NCBI RefSeq assembly: GCF_031178195.1
Contig: NZ_JAPSJL010000010.1
Coordinates: 38,126 to 102,125 of the forward strand
DNA from: Zhihengliuella sp.
GTDB taxonomy: Bacteria; Actinomycetota; Actinomycetes; Actinomycetales; Micrococcaceae
DNA: 64,000 bases
Direction of reading: 5' to 3'
In this document: piece after piece, positions 48,270 to 56,570 of the stretch
Position numbering within the stretch: the first letter of the stretch is position 1
Layout: every line of letters begins with the position of its first letter
Program-made: the position numbers and the translations under genes
The notes under the pieces: model-generated
Databases searched by the model: none
What the model was told of the DNA's origin: nothing
Seen by the model: the letters and a program-made list of their open reading frames with translations, nothing else

Positions 48270-49290
48270 GGCGACCATGACCGCGAACACCGGAGCAGTC
48301 CGGACGGGGACGCAGGAGCTCTCGCTGAACAAGGCCATCAACGCGGCCCTCGCCGACGCGCTGGAGGAGAACCCGCGCGCGTTGGTGCTGGGCGAGGACG
48401 TGGGCCGGCTCGGCGGCGTCTTCCGCATCACCGACGGGCTCCAGGAGCGCTTCGGCGCCGAGCGCGTCTTCGACACCCCGCTGGCGGAGTCCGGCATCCT
48501 CGGCATGTCCGTGGGGCTGGCGATGGCCGGCTACCACCCGATCCCCGAGGTCCAGTTCGACGGGTTCACCTACCCGGCCGTGAACCAGATCGTCACGCAG
48601 ATCGCGCGCATGAACTTCCGCACCCGCGGCGCCCTGCCGATGCCGATCACGCTGCGCATGCCGAGCTTCGGCGGCATCCAGTCCCCCGAGCTGCACTCGG
48701 AATCGCTGGAGTGGCTGTTCGCGCACGTCGCCGGGCTCAAGGTGGTCTCGCCGTCGAACCCGCACCAGGCGTACCACCTGCTGCGCCACGCGGCGACGAT
48801 GCCGGACCCGGTGGTCTTCATGGAGCCGAAGTCCCGCTACTGGCAGAAGGGCAGCGTCGACTTCGACACCCCCGGCGACCTGACCGGCTCGGTCGTGGCC
48901 CGCGAGGGTCGGCACCTGACCCTCGTGGCCTGGGGCGCGATGGTCTCCCGCTGCCTGCAGGTGGCGGACATGGCCGCCGAGGACGGGGTGGAGGTCGAGG
49001 TCTTGGACCTGCGCTGGCTCAAGCCCATCGACGCCGAGGGACTGGCGAGATCCGTCGCCAGGACCCGCCGCGCCGTCGTCGTCCACGAGGCACCGAAGAG
49101 CGCCGGGCTCGGCGCCGAGGTGGCCCAGCTGATCACCGAGCACTGCTTCGGCACCCTGAAGGCGCCGGTGGAGCGCGTCACCGGATTCGACGTCCCCTTC
49201 CCCTCCGGCAGCCTGGAGAACGAGTACCTGCCCAACGCCGACCGCATCCTCTTCGGCATTCAACGAGTATTGGAGTACCGCCGTGGCTGA
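48262..49290 (+). CDS. 2-oxoacid dehydrogenase E1 beta subunit
   Basis: Partner of the preceding E1 alpha; 342 residues. Motifs: VLGEDVGRLGGVFRITDGLQERFGAERVFDTPLAESGILGMSVGLAMAGYHPIPEVQFDGFTYPAVNQIVTQIARM and RMPSFGGIQSPELHSESLEWLFAHVAGLKVVSPSNPHQAYHLL. ATG 48262 has GAGGAG upstream; ATG 48277 is a second option. It ends overlapping the lipoyl-protein gene by eight bases, so all four genes 47196-50451 are one operon. Confidence 0.92.
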   Translation: MPEATMTANTGAVRTGTQELSLNKAINAALADALEENPRALVLGEDVGRLGGVFRITDGLQERFGAERVFDTPLAESGILGMSVGLAMAGYHPIPEVQFDGFTYPAVNQIVTQIARMNFRTRGALPMPITLRMPSFGGIQSPELHSESLEWLFAHVAGLKVVSPSNPHQAYHLLRHAATMPDPVVFMEPKSRYWQKGSVDFDTPGDLTGSVVAREGRHLTLVAWGAMVSRCLQVADMAAEDGVEVEVLDLRWLKPIDAEGLARSVARTRRAVVVHEAPKSAGLGAEVAQLITEHCFGTLKAPVERVTGFDVPFPSGSLENEYLPNADRILFGIQRVLEYRRG

Positions 49291-49612
49291 AATCTCCTTC
49301 CCGCTGCCCGACCTGGGCGAGGGCCTGATCGAGGCGACCGTGCTGGAGTGGCTGGTCGCCGAGGGCGACCAGGTCGAGCGCAACCAGCCGATGGTCGAGG
49401 TCGAGACCACCAAGAGCTCGCTGGAGCTGCCGAGCCCGCAGGCCGGGACCGTCGTGCGCACGCACGGCGAGCCGGGCGACACGATCAACGTCGGCGACCC
49501 GCTGATCGTCTTCGAGGTCCCCGACGACACCGCGGGCATCGTGGGCACCGTGCCGAAGGACGAGGCGCCCAAGCGCCGCGTGCGGCTCAGCGCCAACCTC
49601 GACGACGACTGA
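49283..49612 (+). CDS. Stand-alone lipoyl-domain protein (E2 without catalytic core)
   Basis: A single lipoyl domain of ~80 residues: PLPDLGEGLIEATVLEWLVAEGDQVERNQPMVEVETTKSSLELPSPQAG with the lipoylated Lys44. A short charged tail (PKDEAPKRRVRLSANLDDD) follows, then stop at residue 109. A normal E2 at this place (over 400 residues) would continue with a subunit-binding domain and a CoA-acyltransferase core with HxxxDG; neither occurs here or in the next 3 kb. The next gene, eight bases on in another frame, is an alpha/beta hydrolase. Lipoyl domain plus alpha/beta hydrolase is the architecture of AcoC (acetoin dehydrogenase E2), so this looks like a split AcoC. Confidence 0.88.
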   Translation: MAEISFPLPDLGEGLIEATVLEWLVAEGDQVERNQPMVEVETTKSSLELPSPQAGTVVRTHGEPGDTINVGDPLIVFEVPDDTAGIVGTVPKDEAPKRRVRLSANLDDD

Positions 49613-49620
49613 GGCCGGCC

Positions 49621-50451
49621 GTGACCGACGTCCCGCACCTGACCGCCCACCTCTTCGCGCCCGAGGGCGCCGAGACGGGCCGGCCCGTCCTGCTCATCCA
49701 CGGGTTCGCCTCGTCCACCGAGCTCAACTGGGTCACCACCGGCTGGGTGAAGTACATGAACTACGCCGGCCGCCGGGTCGTCGCCGTCGACCTGCCCGGG
49801 CACGGGCAGACACCGTTGCCCGGTTCGGATGACGGCAGCGCCGAGGCGCCGGTGCCGAGCCTGCTCCGCGCCGGCATCCGGCAGGCGGCCCTCGAGGCCC
49901 TGGGACACGCCGGCGACCTCGCGGGCGCCGGGCCAGGCGATCGCACCGAGGCGACCGACGGGCTGGTCGACGTCGTCGGATACTCCTTCGGAGCACGCCT
50001 GGCCTGGGGCCTGGCCGCGGACTATCCAGAGCTGGTCCACCGACTCTGCCTCGGGGGTGCCGCCGCCACGGACCCGCTCGCCGACTTCGACGTGCCCGAG
50101 GCTCGCGCGGTGCTCGCGAGCGGAGACGAAACGGAGCACATGACCGACCCGATGTCGGACGCGCTGCTGCAGATGGCGCAGCTGGTGCCGAGCAACGACG
50201 TCGACGCCCTGCTGCAGGTGATCGAGGCGGTGGGCGCCGAGCCATTCGTGCCCGGGGAGTCAGTCCCGCAGCAGCCCGTCCTCCTGGTCGCCGGGCAACG
50301 GGACGAGCTCGCCGAGACCATGCCGCGCCTGACCGAGTTGGCGCGCGTCGCAGGCGGGGCCGAGGAACTCTGGCTGCCGGCGCGCACGCACTCGAACGCG
50401 GTGACCTCGCGCGCCTTCAAGCAGGCGGCGCTTGAGCACTTCGCGTCCTAG
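49621..50451 (+). CDS. Alpha/beta hydrolase (AcoC C-terminal-like)
   Basis: A 276-residue alpha/beta hydrolase from GTG 49621 (VTDVPHLTAHLFAPEG). Oxyanion motif VLLIHGFASSTELNW, VAVDLPGHGQTPLP, nucleophile elbow VVGYSFGARLAWGLA, and a late acid/His pair in LLVAGQRDELAE and PARTHSNAVTS. Last gene of the E1-lipoyl operon. By analogy with AcoC it may act with the lipoyl protein on acyl transfer; alternatively it is a free acyl-CoA or ester hydrolase. No signal peptide. Confidence 0.85.
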   Translation: MTDVPHLTAHLFAPEGAETGRPVLLIHGFASSTELNWVTTGWVKYMNYAGRRVVAVDLPGHGQTPLPGSDDGSAEAPVPSLLRAGIRQAALEALGHAGDLAGAGPGDRTEATDGLVDVVGYSFGARLAWGLAADYPELVHRLCLGGAAATDPLADFDVPEARAVLASGDETEHMTDPMSDALLQMAQLVPSNDVDALLQVIEAVGAEPFVPGESVPQQPVLLVAGQRDELAETMPRLTELARVAGGAEELWLPARTHSNAVTSRAFKQAALEHFAS

Positions 50452-50622
50452 CTGGACCTGGCAGAACACCCGGCAGGACACCCGCCAGGCAGAACCCGAA
50501 AGCCGCCTGCGCGACTGCGCGTGGGCGACCTCGCCGTCTCCGCGGCCAGGGCGTGCAGCAGTCGGCCATGCGTGGAGGACCACGGGCAGGCCCCGCCAAT
50601 CCCCGTGACACAGGCCACTATT

Positions 50623-50634
50623 ATCGTATACGAT
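50623..50634. promoter_or_regulatory. GntR-type operator upstream of the hpa operon
   Basis: Perfect 12-bp palindrome ATCGTATACGAT, 44 bases before the TTG start at 50678, in the form typical of FCD-class GntR regulators (T-x-GTATAC-x-A). The operon encodes such a regulator at 52206-52955. A second GTAC-rich element (CGTACATCCGATCCGTAC, 50636-50653) follows. Confidence 0.7.
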
Positions 50635-50677
50635 TTCGTACATCCGATCCGTACTCATCGAGCCCCGGGAGCAGATC

Positions 50678-52219
50678 TTGACGAACGACCATGGGAACGA
50701 CACCGCAGCGGCCGCCCAGGCGAACCCCTCCGGCGAGCGCCCGGCCGACCAGCCCTTCCTCGACTCGGTCGGCAAGGTCCTGGCCGTCCACCTCTCCTAC
50801 CGGTCGCGAGCCGAGCAGCGCGGCCGCACGCCGAAGTTCCCGTCCTACTTCATGAAGGCTGCCTCCTCCCTGGCCCCGAGCGGCGGCACCGTGGAGCGCC
50901 CGGCCGGTACGGAGCTGCTGGCCTTCGAGGGCGAGATCGCCCTGGTCATCGGCACGCGCGCACGGCGCGTCTCCCCCGAGGCCGGCTGGTCCCACGTGGG
51001 CTGGGTGACCGCCAGCAACGACCTCGGCCTGTACGACATCAAGTACGCGGACAAGGGATCGAACGTCCGCTCCAAGTCCGGCGACGGCTTCACCCCGCTC
51101 GGCCCGGCCCTGCTCCCGGCCGACGCGGTCGACCCGCAGCGGCTGCGGATCCGCACCCGGGTCAACGGGGAGATCGTCCAGGATGCCACCACCGAGGAGC
51201 TCCTGTTCGAGTTCGGCCAGATCGTCGCGGATCTCTCGCAGCAGATGACCCTCCTGCCCGGCGACGTCATCCTCACGGGCACCCCGGCGGGCTCGTCCGT
51301 CGTCGTGCCAGGCGACGTGGTGGAGGTGGAGGTCGACGACGTCGCCTCCGGCCGCACGACCGGCCCGCTGGCAACGACCGTGGTCCAGGGCGAGGCGGGC
51401 TTCGCCGCCTTCGGAAACCCGCCCCGGATCACCGACGCCGACCGGGTCGACGCCTACGGCACGGCGGAGGCCGCCGGCGTCGAGCCGGCACCCACGGGCC
51501 GCGAGGTCCTCACGGACGAGGTCCGGGAGAAGCTGCGCTCCGTGGCCACGGCGACGATCTCCGGCGCCCTGCGCAAGCGCGGGCTGAACAACGTGGCGAT
51601 CGAGGGCCTCACCGCGACGAAGGGCACGCGCAAGGTCATCGGCGTCGCCCGCACCCTGCGCTACGTGCCCAACCGCGAGGACCTCTTCACGGCCCGCGGC
51701 GGCGGCTACAACGCGCAGAAGCAGGCGATGGACTCGCTGAAGCCGGGCGAGATCCTGGTGATGGAGGCCCGCGGCGAGCAGGGTTCGGCCACCCTCGGCG
51801 ACATCCTCGCGATGCGCAGCCAGGTGCTCGGCGCGGAGGCGATCATCACCGACGGCGCCGTGCGGGACCTCTCGGCGGTGGAGGACGCCGACCTGCCGGT
51901 CTTCCACAATGGGGCGCACCCGGCCGTCCTCGGCCGCAAGCACGTCCCCTGGAGCGTCGACGAGACCATCGGCTGCGGCGGCACCACCGTCCAGCCCGGG
52001 GATGTGATCGTCGGCGACTCCGACGGCATCCTCGTGATCCCGCCGGCCCTCGTCGCGGAACTCGCCGACGAGGTCGTGGAGCAGGAGCGCCGCGACGCGT
52101 TCGTCCTCGAGCACGTCAAGCGGGGCCACGCGATCGACGGTCTCTTCCCCATGAACCAGGAGTGGCTGGACAAGTACCGCACCTGGGTCGACGCCGGAGC
52201 GGACCTTGGCGCCCTCTAA
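50678..52219 (+). CDS. FAA hydrolase (HpaG-like) fused to an RraA-family domain
   Basis: A 513-residue two-domain protein from TTG 50678, with GGGAG seven bases upstream. Residues ~25-265 are an FAA-hydrolase fold as in HpaG (decarboxylase/isomerase of homoprotocatechuate breakdown): PKFPSYFMKAASSLAPSGGTVERP, ELLAFEGEIALVIG, ASNDLGLYDIKYADKGSNVRSKSGDGFTPLGP, GDVILTGTPAGSSVVVPGD. Residues ~275-505 are an RraA-like domain: ATATISGALRKRGLNNVAIEGL, GDILAMRSQVLGAEAIITDGAVRDL (the conserved R-D of RraA-type aldolases/decarboxylases), and GCGGTTVQPGDVIVGDSDGILVIPP. RraA relatives include class II pyruvate aldolases and oxaloacetate decarboxylases, so the fusion may carry two steps of one pathway. 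Confidence 0.88.
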   Translation: MTNDHGNDTAAAAQANPSGERPADQPFLDSVGKVLAVHLSYRSRAEQRGRTPKFPSYFMKAASSLAPSGGTVERPAGTELLAFEGEIALVIGTRARRVSPEAGWSHVGWVTASNDLGLYDIKYADKGSNVRSKSGDGFTPLGPALLPADAVDPQRLRIRTRVNGEIVQDATTEELLFEFGQIVADLSQQMTLLPGDVILTGTPAGSSVVVPGDVVEVEVDDVASGRTTGPLATTVVQGEAGFAAFGNPPRITDADRVDAYGTAEAAGVEPAPTGREVLTDEVREKLRSVATATISGALRKRGLNNVAIEGLTATKGTRKVIGVARTLRYVPNREDLFTARGGGYNAQKQAMDSLKPGEILVMEARGEQGSATLGDILAMRSQVLGAEAIITDGAVRDLSAVEDADLPVFHNGAHPAVLGRKHVPWSVDETIGCGGTTVQPGDVIVGDSDGILVIPPALVAELADEVVEQERRDAFVLEHVKRGHAIDGLFPMNQEWLDKYRTWVDAGADLGAL

Positions 52220-52955
52220 ATCGGAGCAGGCGTACGAACTGATCCAGGACAAGATCGTCTCCGGGGCCTACTCCCCCGGCTACCGGCTCGTCCTGGGCAG
52301 CATCGCCGCCGAGCTCGGCTGCTCCACGGTCCCCGTCCGGGAGGCCATCCGCCGGCTCGAGGCCGAGGGCCTCGTCGCCTTCGAGCGCAACGTCGGGGCG
52401 ACCGTGGCGAACGTCGACGCGACGCTCTACCTGCACACGCTCCAGACGCTCTCAGTCCTCGAGGGCGCCGCGACGGCGCTGGCGGCACCGCTGCTCGACG
52501 CCGACGACCTCACCGAGGCCCGCCGGATCAACCGCGACATGGAATCCTGCCTCCAGGCCTTCGACCCGCAGCGGTTCTCCCGGCTGAATGTGGCTTTCCA
52601 TGAGCGGCTCTACGGCCTCTGCCCGAACCCCCACATCCTGGACCTGGTCCAACGGGGCTGGAACCGCATGCGGGCCATGCGCTCCTCGACGTTCTCCACC
52701 GTGCCCGGCCGGGCGCGGGAGTCGGTCGCCGAGCACGACGGACTGCTCGACCTGCTGGAAGCGGGGACGCCGGTCCACGCCATCGAGGCGGCCGCGCGCG
52801 ACCACCGCACCAACACGCTCAACGCGTACCTCGCGGTCGCCGGCCTCCCGCCGTCGCCGCTGTACCTGCCACTGCCCGACGCGACACCCCACGACGCAGA
52901 CACCACGGACCCCACACCCGATCCCGCCCTGCGCGGACGAAAGGACACCCCATGA
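52206..52955 (+). CDS. GntR family (FCD) transcriptional regulator
   Basis: A 249-residue regulator, start TTG 52206, overlapping the fusion gene by 14 bases. N-terminal winged helix KSEQAYELIQDKIVSGAYSPGYRLVLGSIAAELGCSTVPVREAIRRLEAEGLVAFERNVGATV, then an FCD helical ligand domain with metal/ligand residues in RINRDMESCLQAFDP, LNVAFHERLYGLC, and EHDGLLDLLEAGTPVHAIEAAARDH. The tail is Pro/Asp/Thr-rich. Its TGA overlaps the dehydrogenase ATG. It probably represses the operon at the 50623-50634 palindrome until an aromatic acid or pathway intermediate binds. Confidence 0.92.
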   Translation: MAPSKSEQAYELIQDKIVSGAYSPGYRLVLGSIAAELGCSTVPVREAIRRLEAEGLVAFERNVGATVANVDATLYLHTLQTLSVLEGAATALAAPLLDADDLTEARRINRDMESCLQAFDPQRFSRLNVAFHERLYGLCPNPHILDLVQRGWNRMRAMRSSTFSTVPGRARESVAEHDGLLDLLEAGTPVHAIEAAARDHRTNTLNAYLAVAGLPPSPLYLPLPDATPHDADTTDPTPDPALRGRKDTP

Positions 52956-54484
52956 GCCAGCACTTCGTCCCCGACGCCCTCCCGACCCGCCTGCAGCACT
53001 ACATCGGCGGCGAGTTCGTCGACTCGGTCGGCGGCGAGACCTTCGAAGTCCTCGACCCGGTGACCAACCAGCCCTACGCCACCGCCGCGTCCGGCCAGAA
53101 GGCCGACGTCGACGCCGCCGTCGCCGCTGCCCGCCAGGCCTTCGCTCACGGCCCCTGGCCGCGCATGAAGGCCCGCGAGCGCGCCAACGTGCTGTACCGG
53201 ATCGCCGACGCCGTCGTCGAGCAGGAGGACCGCCTGGCCGAGCTCGAGACGTTCGACACCGGCCTGCCGATCACCCAGGCCCGCGGCCAGGCCAAGCGCG
53301 CCGCCGAGAACTTCCGCTTCTTCGCCGACCTGATCGTCGCCCAGCACGACAACGCCTTCAAGGTCCCCGGGGCGCAGGTCAACTATGTCAACCGCAAGCC
53401 GATCGGCGTCGCCGGACTCATCACCCCGTGGAACACGCCCTTCATGCTGGAGTCCTGGAAGCTCGCCCCGTCCATCGCCTCGGGCTGCACCGTGGTCCTC
53501 AAGCCGGCCGAGTTCACGCCGCTCTCCGCGTCCCTGTGGGCGGCCATCTTCAAGGAGGCCGGCCTGCCCGACGGCGTGTTCAATCTGGTCAACGGACTCG
53601 GCGAGACGGCCGGCGACTCCCTGGTCAAGCACCCGGACGTCCCACTGATCTCCTTCACGGGCGAGTCGTCCACCGGGCAGACCATCTTCCGCAACTGTGC
53701 GGAGGGCCTGAAGGGCATGTCGATGGAGCTCGGCGGCAAGTCGCCGGCGATCGTCTTCGCCGACGCGGACTTCGACGCCGCGATCGACTCCACGCTGTTC
53801 GGCGTCTTCTCCCTCAACGGCGAGCGCTGCACGGCCGGCAGCCGGATCCTGGTCCAGCGGGACATCTACGACCGTTTCTGCGCGGTCTACGCGGAGCGCG
53901 CCCGCAACATCAAGGTCGGGGATCCGCACGACCCGCAGACGCAGGTCGGCGCGCTCGTCCATCCGGAGCACTACGACAAGGTCATGGGCTATGTGGAGCT
54001 CGGCAAGTCCGAGGGCCGGCTGCTCGCCGGCGGAGGCCGCCCGGAGCACCTGCCCGCGGGCCAGGAGAACGGCTCCTACGTGGCGCCGACCGTCTTCGCC
54101 GACGTCGCCCCGGACGCGCGCATCTTCCAGGAGGAGATCTTCGGCCCCGTCGTCGCGATCACGCCCTTCGACACGGACGAGGAGGCGCTCGAACTGGCGA
54201 ACGGCACCAAGTACGGGCTCGCCGCGTACGTGTGGACCTCGGACCTGAAGCGCGCCCACAACTTCGCCCAGGACGTCGAGGCAGGCATGGTCTGGCTCAA
54301 CAGCCACAACGTCCGCGACCTGCGGAGCCCGTTCGGCGGCGTGAAGGCCTCCGGTCTCGGCCACGAGGGAGGCTACCGCTCCATCGACTTCTACACCGAC
54401 CAGCAGGCCGTGCACATCACCCTCGGCGACGTCCACACCCCCAAGTTCGGGTCCCTGGACGACGCCGCGAAGCTCGACGGCTGA
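52952..54484 (+). CDS. hpaE: 5-carboxymethyl-2-hydroxymuconate semialdehyde dehydrogenase
   Basis: NAD-dependent oxidation of the ring-cleavage semialdehyde of homoprotocatechuate. It has 510 residues, an aldehyde dehydrogenase with catalytic Cys293 (SLNGERCTAGSR) and general base Glu259 (MSMELGGKSP), NAD motif LITPWNTPFMLESWKLAPSIASGCTVVLKPAEFTP, and FGGVKASGLGHEGGYRSIDFYTDQQAVHI. Specificity is assigned from position between the HpaG-like fusion and the dioxygenase; sequence alone gives only the ALDH family. ATGA overlap with the GntR gene. Confidence 0.88.
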   Translation: MSQHFVPDALPTRLQHYIGGEFVDSVGGETFEVLDPVTNQPYATAASGQKADVDAAVAAARQAFAHGPWPRMKARERANVLYRIADAVVEQEDRLAELETFDTGLPITQARGQAKRAAENFRFFADLIVAQHDNAFKVPGAQVNYVNRKPIGVAGLITPWNTPFMLESWKLAPSIASGCTVVLKPAEFTPLSASLWAAIFKEAGLPDGVFNLVNGLGETAGDSLVKHPDVPLISFTGESSTGQTIFRNCAEGLKGMSMELGGKSPAIVFADADFDAAIDSTLFGVFSLNGERCTAGSRILVQRDIYDRFCAVYAERARNIKVGDPHDPQTQVGALVHPEHYDKVMGYVELGKSEGRLLAGGGRPEHLPAGQENGSYVAPTVFADVAPDARIFQEEIFGPVVAITPFDTDEEALELANGTKYGLAAYVWTSDLKRAHNFAQDVEAGMVWLNSHNVRDLRSPFGGVKASGLGHEGGYRSIDFYTDQQAVHITLGDVHTPKFGSLDDAAKLDG

Positions 54485-54503
54485 CCCGACCACCCCACCC
54501 TCC

Positions 54504-54537
54504 CGACGGCGGCACGCAGCGCCGCGTGCCGCCGTCG
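54504..54537 (+). terminator. Intra-operon hairpin between hpaE and hpaD
   Basis: Perfect 14-bp arms CGACGGCGGCACGC (54504-54517) and complement (54524-54537), 6-base loop, no T-run, 21 bases before hpaD. It could reduce readthrough, mark an mRNA processing site or protect the upstream mRNA. Confidence 0.7.
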
Positions 54538-54558
54538 TACCCGCCCCAGGAGACAGAC

Positions 54559-55671
54559 ATGACCGAGAAGACCGCCTCCCACGAGATCCCCCGGCCCACC
54601 GCGCCGGCGCCGGACATCCTCCGCTGCGCCTACATGGAGCTGGTGGTGACCGACCTGGCGAGGTCCCGCGACTTCTACGTGGACCTGCTGGGCCTGCACG
54701 TCACCCACGAGGACGACGAGCAGATCTACCTGCGCTCCTTCGAGGAGTTCATCCACCACAACCTGGTCCTGACCAAGGGCCCGGTCGCGGCCGCGAAGGC
54801 GTTCGCCTACCGCGTCCGCACCCCCGAGGACGTGGACCGCGCCGAGGCTTACTACCGTGAGCTCGGCTGCCGGACCGAGCGCCGGAGCGAGGGGTTCGTT
54901 CGCGGCATCGGCGACTCCGTGCGCGTCGAGGACCCGCTGGGCTTTCCCTACGAGTTCTTCCACGAGGTCGAGCACGTGGAGCGCCTGCACATGCGCTACG
55001 ACCTCTACTCGGCCGGCGAACTGGTGCGCCTGGACCACTTCAACCAGGTCACCCCCGACGTCCCCCGGGGCCGGAAGTACCTGGAGGACCTCGGCTTCCG
55101 CGTCACCGAGGACATCAAGGACGCCGAGGGCACCACCTACGCCGCCTGGATGCACCGCAAGGGCACCGTGCACGACACCGCACTGACCGGCGGCAACGGA
55201 CCGCGACTGCACCACGTCGCCTTCTCCACGCACGAGAAGCACAACATCATCCAGATCTGCGACAAGATGGGCGCCCTGCGGCTCTCCGACCGGATCGAGC
55301 GCGGTCCGGGTCGCCACGGCGTCTCCAACGCGTTCTACCTGTACATCCTGGATCCGGACGGCCACCGCATCGAGATCTACACGCAGGACTACTACACCGG
55401 CGACCCGGACAACCCGGTCATCACGTGGGACGTCCACGACAACCAGCGCCGCGACTGGTGGGGGAACCCGGTGGTGCCGTCCTGGTACACCGAGGCCTCC
55501 CCGGTCCTGGACCTGGACGGGAACCCGCAGGAGGTCGTCGAGCGCACCGACAGCTCGGAGATGGCCGTGACGGTCGGCGCCGACGGCTTCTCCTACACGC
55601 GCGAGCAGGACGAGGACGGGACGTACCGCGGAGAGGCCTCCAAGGGGTTCAAGCTCGGCAACCAGGTCTGA
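54559..55671 (+). CDS. hpaD: 3,4-dihydroxyphenylacetate (homoprotocatechuate) 2,3-dioxygenase
   Basis: Extradiol ring-cleaving dioxygenase with non-haem Fe(II) or Mn(II). At 370 residues it resembles the type I enzymes of Brevibacterium fuscum (Fe) and Arthrobacter globiformis (Mn). The metal ligands line up as His160 (VRLDHFNQ), His219 (PRLHHVAF) and Glu272 (HRIEIYTQ), each five residues later than the known Brevibacterium positions. YLYILDPDGHR and HDNQRRDWWGNPVVPSWYTEASPVLDLDGNPQ are typical C-terminal elements. ATG 54559 has CAGGAG upstream. Sequence cannot decide between Fe and Mn. Last gene of the operon, followed by a strong terminator. Confidence 0.95.
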   Translation: MTEKTASHEIPRPTAPAPDILRCAYMELVVTDLARSRDFYVDLLGLHVTHEDDEQIYLRSFEEFIHHNLVLTKGPVAAAKAFAYRVRTPEDVDRAEAYYRELGCRTERRSEGFVRGIGDSVRVEDPLGFPYEFFHEVEHVERLHMRYDLYSAGELVRLDHFNQVTPDVPRGRKYLEDLGFRVTEDIKDAEGTTYAAWMHRKGTVHDTALTGGNGPRLHHVAFSTHEKHNIIQICDKMGALRLSDRIERGPGRHGVSNAFYLYILDPDGHRIEIYTQDYYTGDPDNPVITWDVHDNQRRDWWGNPVVPSWYTEASPVLDLDGNPQEVVERTDSSEMAVTVGADGFSYTREQDEDGTYRGEASKGFKLGNQV

Positions 55672-55688
55672 GCCGTCCCGCCCAGACA

Positions 55689-55751
55689 CGACGGCGCCCG
55701 GCTTCTCCCAGCCTCATCATGGGGGGAGCCGGGCGCCGTCGCGTCGGCGCG
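55689..55751 (+). terminator. hpa operon terminator
   Basis: A stem of at least 15 bp (CGACGGCGCCCGGCT from 55689 with its complement ending 55751), extended with imperfect TCTCCC/GGGGGG pairing, 18 bases after the hpaD stop. Confidence 0.85.
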
Positions 55752-55825
55752 GGCGCGCGGTGGAGGCCACCGATTAGGCCCGCTCCGGCCGTGACGTCCG
55801 GCCGCCGCGGGTGCAGACTGGAGGC

Positions 55826-56542
55826 ATGGGTGAGGAGCAGCCAGACAGGGGCTCGGACGCCGTGGCGCCCTACGCCGACCGTCACGAGGCGGCAGTCGCC
55901 CTGGCCGCGGAACTGGAACACGAGATGGGTGGCGCGCTGCGTGCGCGCAGCCCCCTCGTGCTGGGGCTGGCCCGCGGCGGGGTGCCCGTTGCCGCCGGCA
56001 TCGCCAGAGCCCTGGGGCTCGACTGGGACGCACTGATCGTCCGGAAGCTCGGCATCCCCGGACACAGCGAGGTCGCTTTCGGGGCGGTCGCCGCGCACGC
56101 CGGCCACACCGCCGAGTACCGGGTCGAGACGGTCCTGCGCTCCCTCCCCCGGCACGTGACCCGGCGGCAGCTGCGCCGCGTCGAGCGGGAGGAGACTGCC
56201 GAACTCCGGCGTCGGCAGCAGGACTACCTGGACGGTCGTTCGGCTCCCGTGCGCGGTCGAACCGTGGTCCTGGCCGACGACGGGTTGGCCACCGGCGCGA
56301 CGATGCACGCCGCCGCGGACGCCGTCCGCGCGGCCGGAGCCCAGGAGATCGTCATCGCCATCCCCGTCGGACCGCCCGACGTCTGCGCCGAGCTGGCCCG
56401 TTCGGTCGACCGGCTCGTGTGCCCGCGCCGACCCACCGATTTCCGAGCCGTGGGCGCCGCCTACCGGAGATTCGAGCAGGTCACGGACTCGGAGGTGCTG
56501 GCCCTCCTCGACGGACGGAAGCCGGGCCTCGGCCGCGCCTAG
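55826..56542 (+). CDS. Phosphoribosyltransferase family protein
   Basis: A 238-residue protein with a type I PRTase fold: PRPP loop TVVLADDGLATGATMHAAADAVRAAGA, and an N-terminal part (RSPLVLGLARGGVPVAAGIARALGLDWDALIVRKLGIPGHSEVAFGAV) like the predicted phosphoribosyltransferases often linked to stress or dienelactone-hydrolase proteins. The nucleobase or other substrate is unknown. Start uncertain: ATG 55826 follows GGAGG too closely, and GTG 55811 in the same frame is an alternative. Monocistronic, between the hpa terminator and a convergent lipoprotein gene. Confidence 0.88.
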   Translation: MGEEQPDRGSDAVAPYADRHEAAVALAAELEHEMGGALRARSPLVLGLARGGVPVAAGIARALGLDWDALIVRKLGIPGHSEVAFGAVAAHAGHTAEYRVETVLRSLPRHVTRRQLRRVEREETAELRRRQQDYLDGRSAPVRGRTVVLADDGLATGATMHAAADAVRAAGAQEIVIAIPVGPPDVCAELARSVDRLVCPRRPTDFRAVGAAYRRFEQVTDSEVLALLDGRKPGLGRA

Positions 56543-56570
56543 CCAACCAGGCTCTACCGCGGCCAGTCGC

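Noticed and set aside
50460..50497. Three imperfect tandem copies of a GCAGAACACCCG-like unit after the alpha/beta hydrolase
   Set aside because: Too short and degenerate to call a repeat family or CRISPR; may be chance or a relic of slippage.
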